From: Bradysia coprophila
Lineage: Eukaryota; Arthropoda; Insecta; Diptera; Sciaridae
DNA: 64,000 nt
Assembly (NCBI RefSeq): GCF_014529535.1
Contig: NW_023503409.1
Span: forward strand, 372,390 to 436,389
Direction: 5' to 3'
Position 1 is the first letter of the stretch, and each line of letters starts with the position of its first letter. The position numbers and the translations under genes were made by a program. Below are positions 60,101-64,000 of this stretch, piece by piece. The notes beneath the pieces are model-generated. The model was given only the letters and a program-made list of their open reading frames with translations. It was not told the origin of the DNA and searched no databases.

Positions 60101-62387
60101 GGTTGGGCAAGTTTAAAACCATTTTATTTTTGTCAATGGTATACTCTTGCGGTAGTATATTAATGTCGTTAACTGCTATGCCTGATTTAAATATTCCGGG
60201 AAGGTAAAGGAATGAAATCATTGAAGTCAGTTGAACGTTTATTTTAAATAAAAATTCTTTGTTATAGGGAGTTCACCATAGTTGCGTTATTGCTCGTGGT
60301 ATGTTTCATTCTTCAATTTATGACAACACCATCTGCTATAATTAATGTTATGTTAAAAGGCTCTTGGATCCGGTGGTATCAAACCGTGCGTCGCTGCTTT
60401 TGGTGGAGATCAATTTAAGATGCCTGAACAGGCCAAATATATGCTCACGTTCTTTTCGCTTTTCTATTTCACAATTAATTTGGGATCGTTCATTTCAACT
60501 TTGATCACTCCGATTCTTCGGTCCGATGTTAAGTGCTTCCAAGATGACGATTGCTATTCGTTGGCATTTGGTGTGCCTGGAGCGTTAATGGTTCTCTCAA
60601 TTAGTAAGCTCAGATTAGGTCTGTGACGAATTCATATAATTTCATCAAACTGAAAATTTTCAGTAATTTTCTTCGCTGGTAAGCGATTGTACAAGGTCAC
60701 CCCACCCGCGGGAAACATGTTGGTGAAAGTGTCTAGCTGTATTGGCGTAAGTATGATAAATCCGCTGATTTCAATACAATCAATTCCTAACACTCGTTCG
60801 ATATTCTAGCACGCAATTTCTAGAAAAATGAAAGAAAGAAAGACAAATCCAAAAGCTCATTGGCTAGACTATGCTGTTGAAAAACATGGCCAGCAACTAG
60901 TAAATGAAGTAAAAGTTCTCCTCAACGTTCTCGTATTGTACATTCCGTTGCCAGTGTTCTGGTCTTTATTCGATCAGCAAGGATCCAGATGGACATTCCA
61001 GGCAACACGAATGATGGGTTTCATCGGAAGTTACGAAATAAAACCTGATCAAATGCAAGTCGTAAATCCACTGTTAATTTTGGTATTCATTCCATTGTAC
61101 GATGTGCTCTTCTATCCACTGCTGTCGAAAATTGGCGTTCGACGTCCACTACAAAAATTGACGCTGGGCGGCATTCTGGCTGGAGTTGCTTTCCTCTGTT
61201 CAGCTATTGTTGAACTACAATTAGAGAAAACTTATCCCGTTTTGCCCGGAGTCGGTCAAAGTCAATTGAGAATATTTAACGGTCTACCGTGTGCGTATAA
61301 CATTCAAACGTCCATTCACGGTGCTGATGAGACTTTCCCATTGCCCGCAATGGATGCCTACCAAGATAAATACATTGACGTTACGGAGAGATCCAATTTT
61401 ACATACGTAATGACTCCAACACAAACGAATGCCGAATGTCCAGAATTCCGAGGCACTTTCCATTTAGGATCGGAATTGGCGATGAGCTATTTCATGACTC
61501 GACAGAGCGAAATTTACGAATACGAAGATGACCCGAATAAATCCCGAACTGGTGATCCATTGCTTCGAATATTGGTCAATTCAGCTAATACGGTGTCGCT
61601 CAAGGTCACTGATGTTGTGCATCCCGATAGATTGGTTAGATTCGAAGGAAACACAACTGAAAGGGATCTTATTCAACTGGTATCGTCAACGTATGAAATT
61701 GAAATTGGTAGTTTTGTTGAGTCTTACGTAATAACCCAAGGAGCGGTTAATACTTTGTTTTTGCGAGAGACTCCGACTGGCGAATACATTTCAAAGGATG
61801 TTGTTATATCTGAACCAAATTCCATGCACATGCTTTGGCTTCTACCACAGTACATCATTATGACATTGGGAGAAGTTATGTATTCCGTAACTGGTTTAGC
61901 ATTTTCCTATGCTGAGGCGCCAGTTAGTATGAAATCTGTGTTGCAGTCATGTTGGTTGTTGACGGTTGCCTTCGGTAATGTGATTGACATAATTATCATT
62001 GGAGCTAGAGGTTTTAGTTCGCAGGTAAAATAGCAAATTTTGATAAGACGTCACGTATTTTTGGCCAAGACATTCTTAAATTCGAAGGCACATCCTTGAC
62101 CAAGTGCGAAAAATGTAGCAAACGTCATTTGGCCAAAAATCACTTCACAGTGAAAAATCGAATTACAGAATATGTTGGCCAAAAATAAGTCACTGTGTCT
62201 TACGATCCTCAATGTAAAATGTTCTTTTATTGAAATTCGTGGATTTGTTTCGTCACAGGCGCATGAATTTTTCTTATTCGCTGGATTGATGTTCGTGGAC
62301 ATGATTATCTTTATGATCCTTGCCTATCGATACAAAAGCGTACCAACTACCGAACCCACCGAACAGCCCAAGAATACTGATGAGTGA
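54117..62387 (+). CDS. SLC15A1: SLC15-family proton-coupled oligopeptide transporter (opt1/yin-like)
   Basis: Exons: 59537-59607, 59808-59886, 59975-60203, 60268-60298, 60360-60603, 60664-60746, 60810-62024 and 62259-62387, plus a proposed first exon 54117-54150. Phases agree, giving about 704 residues. The protein imports di- and tripeptides with protons across the plasma membrane, chiefly in gut. What shows it: the ExxERF motif at 50-55 (EFCERF), the first PTR2 signature region LGAILSDSWLGKFKTILFLS, GSGGIKPCVAAFGGDQF, and the second signature FSLFYFTINLGSF. A long extracellular loop sits in the big exon between TM9 and TM10, as in PEPT1. The final helix is FFLFAGLMFVDMIIFMILAY. The first exon (MITIAQSDRVQ, then GTACGT) is proposed because its one-base overhang fits the next exon; no usable donor follows the ATG at 59428. 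Polyadenylation signal AATAAA at about 62480. Confidence 0.9.
54151..59536. other. Long proposed first intron of the peptide transporter gene
   Basis: About 5.4 kb without a supported exon. A short perfect hairpin at 58157-58200 (CTCAAAAACGTGAG/CTCACGTTTTTGAG) and a short GTTAGCATTAGC-type run at about 59123-59150 are the only structures seen. Open frames at 55651-55935, 56312-56530 and 57583-57813 are unrecognised. Alternative first exons or enhancers may lie here. Confidence 0.45.
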
Positions 62388-63708
62388 CGAAAGAGGTGGG
62401 AAAAAGAACGTTTGGATAATGTCGCCTTGAAGGAGGAGCAAACAACACGCTTATCACAAATTCTTTTGTAATTGTTTTAATAAACGTTTATTTAAAATCT
62501 CGTGTGTTTGCACAATATTTTCGACATCTACTGAGTCGGTTCTTTGTTTAAAAGTTACATTTTGATGGAATTACTGAATGGTGACTTGAGGGCAGATCTG
62601 TTTACTGGCAACAACAGTCTGTTTCTTTGTTGAAAATCGGCAAAATATTTCACATTTCTGACATTTTTAAGAAATTCTATTGCGGTACTTTCTCAAAATT
62701 ACGAAGTTGTCTAGGAATTCAAGAGGTCCTGAATACCTATTAGATACGAAGGTAACCTGTTGCAGACGACAAGCATATGACCAGTATTTTTCAAATCTTG
62801 TACTTCAATTTGTTTAACATGCATTTTTCTATATTAGTATATTATTTGCGAGGTTCCAAGTTGTGTATTTGATAAGTGGGGTGTTACAGCCCGACTCGAA
62901 GTAGGGGAGGGCGGTTATCCCCTACTTGTCAAATAATAACTTGGAACTTCGTAAGTACAATGCTTTACGTGATTAGGCAATGTAAATGAAAATGAAACAT
63001 GCCGTAAAACGTAAAAGACTTTTATTACCCAGAGCTTGTCATTATATTTGTCGTCGTTATTGATAACAAATGAATAGCCGTATCTGACAGGTTGAAGTAA
63101 AATGCAAAGTTCAAATTACAACTACACTCTTGTCGAAAAACAGTTACCCTAGTAATTTGCTGAAAAAGTCACAAGTAAGTTTGTGGGTGTCCTCATGTTA
63201 CCTCATGTACTAATTAGCAGCATACAATGCATTCTGGCTTACTGCCCTCTTCACACGAGAATTCACGAAAAGTGAAGCAAAAATACTCATGATGTAATGG
63301 ATCATTGTCGCAGGGAGGTAATTGATATGTTATAGTCAAATTTCGCATGTGGCAGCCAGTAAGATAATTTTTCATGGTGAATCGTCATTCCGTTCACCGA
63401 TATACATTGATTAACCTTTCAGACTGGAAGCATAATGATACCAGCAGTATAGTTATTCCAAATAAATAATTGTGATGGCCTCAGAAAAAAGAATTGATGA
63501 TTTCATACATCCGATTCCAATACATTCTGAAATGATTTAGATGTGACGATAGCCTGTATTGATAAAGGTCCTAAAGAATCGTAGACATCCTATAAAAATC
63601 TCAAGAAGAATCAAGAAAAGAACCTCATAATTGTATTAATTTTTTTGCTCTGCTTATGTCCAACTTACACAGAAAATTAAATAATTAAATTTGATTTTGG
63701 CTATCGAT
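62388..63708. other. Convergent intergenic region
   Basis: Separates the peptide transporter (+) from the LRR gene (-). Contains the palindrome at 62849-62951 and otherwise nothing recognisable. Confidence 0.5.
62849..62951. repeat. Palindrome, 103 bp
   Basis: Left arm CGAGGTTCCAAGTTGTGTAT and on through TTGATAAGTGGGG; the right arm mirrors it with CCCCTACTTGTCAAATAATA and ACTTGGAACTTCG. The centre contains GGGGAGGGCGGTTATCCCC. Arms about 40 bp with several mismatches. Confidence 0.75.
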
Positions 63709-64000
63709 TCACGTACTTGAAAGAGAACCTGAAGCTGCTGTTCCATTTTTTCGTGTTTCTTCACAACCAATTCCAGCGATGCTGTGCTGATGCCTCATCT
63801 TGTAAGCTACAGTAGGGACGATGAAGACATTTTCATCATTCAATTTCTTCACGGCACGTTCCAAAAATGTGCAATTGAAATCATTGACCCCGATGCCAAG
63901 TTCGCTGAGCCTCGGCAGTGCCGTTTTGAGAGTATCGTACGGAAACTCTGTCATATTATTCCCTTGAACATGTAGGCTTAGTAAATTTCTCCAAGCCGGA
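63709..64000 (-). CDS. C-terminal part of a leucine-rich-repeat protein (cut by window end)
   Basis: An open frame enters from the right edge and ends with TGA at 63711-63709. It begins PAWRNLLSLHVQGNNMTEFP, a typical LRR step (L-x-x-L-x-V-x-x-N-x-M-x-x-FP), followed by a further repeat LPRLSELGIGVNDFNC. A C-terminal cap FLERAVKKLNDENVFIVP with a cysteine later at GIGCEET matches the end of insect secreted or membrane LRR proteins. No transmembrane helix follows in this piece, so it is probably secreted. The full gene lies beyond the window. Which LRR family it is cannot be told. Confidence 0.75.
   Translation of the reverse strand, partial: PAWRNLLSLHVQGNNMTEFPYDTLKTALPRLSELGIGVNDFNCTFLERAVKKLNDENVFIVPTVAYKMRHQHSIAGIGCEETRKNGTAASGSLSST

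Noticed and set aside
1-64000. CRISPR arrays, rRNA or tRNA genes
   Set aside because: No regularly spaced short repeats with unique spacers, no rRNA-like conserved blocks, and no convincing cloverleaf was seen by eye, though tRNAs are easy to miss without a covariance search.

Overview
The window is AT-rich nuclear DNA of an insect, most likely a nematoceran dipteran. Genes are multi-exon with short GT..AG introns. The gene set includes a divergent ionotropic receptor, a dipteran-type antigen-5 gene, SMYD4-like and Ptpmeg-like genes, and the intergenic DNA is full of short inverted-repeat transposons (MITEs). The species cannot be read from the sequence, and the gnat/midge placement is inference.

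Layout: Hus1 (+) sits tail to tail with Rft1 (-), followed by a MITE-rich stretch (about 5.7-9.5 kb) and a single-exon ionotropic receptor (-). From 11.3 to 16.5 kb there is repeat DNA with one MITE carrying clean target duplications and a minisatellite of about 109 bp units. An SLC26A11-like anion transporter (+, 8 exons) follows, then a nonautonomous hAT-like element with a smaller MITE inside it. Next are a C2H2 zinc-finger/AT-hook gene (+, 5 exons) and the convergent Ptpmeg FERM-PDZ-PTP phosphatase (-, 11 coding exons). A damaged antigen-5 copy (-) and a 403-base assembly gap come next. Right after the gap is a fragmented copy of a dispersed gene family with a CXC cysteine domain and a possible PIN/5'-nuclease-like core. 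The right half holds a SMYD4-like methyltransferase (+), a HOIL-1/RBCK1-like RBR ubiquitin ligase with a UBA domain and tandem Pro-Gly repeats (+), a long MITE, an SLC15 oligopeptide transporter (+) with a long first intron, and the C-terminal end of a leucine-rich-repeat protein (-) that runs out of the window.

The genes do not form one pathway. They are independent housekeeping and signalling genes: DNA-damage clamp, N-glycan assembly, anion and peptide transport, phosphotyrosine signalling, protein methylation and ubiquitination. Exon models were built by hand from splice sites, reading phase and remembered family sequences. All intact models keep phase through every junction. The less ordinary content is the repeated KIFIKN-type motif in the zinc-finger protein, the UBA/PGPSG-repeat HOIL-1-like ligase, the CXC/PIN-like dispersed family, and several nested MITEs whose relative order of insertion can be read directly.
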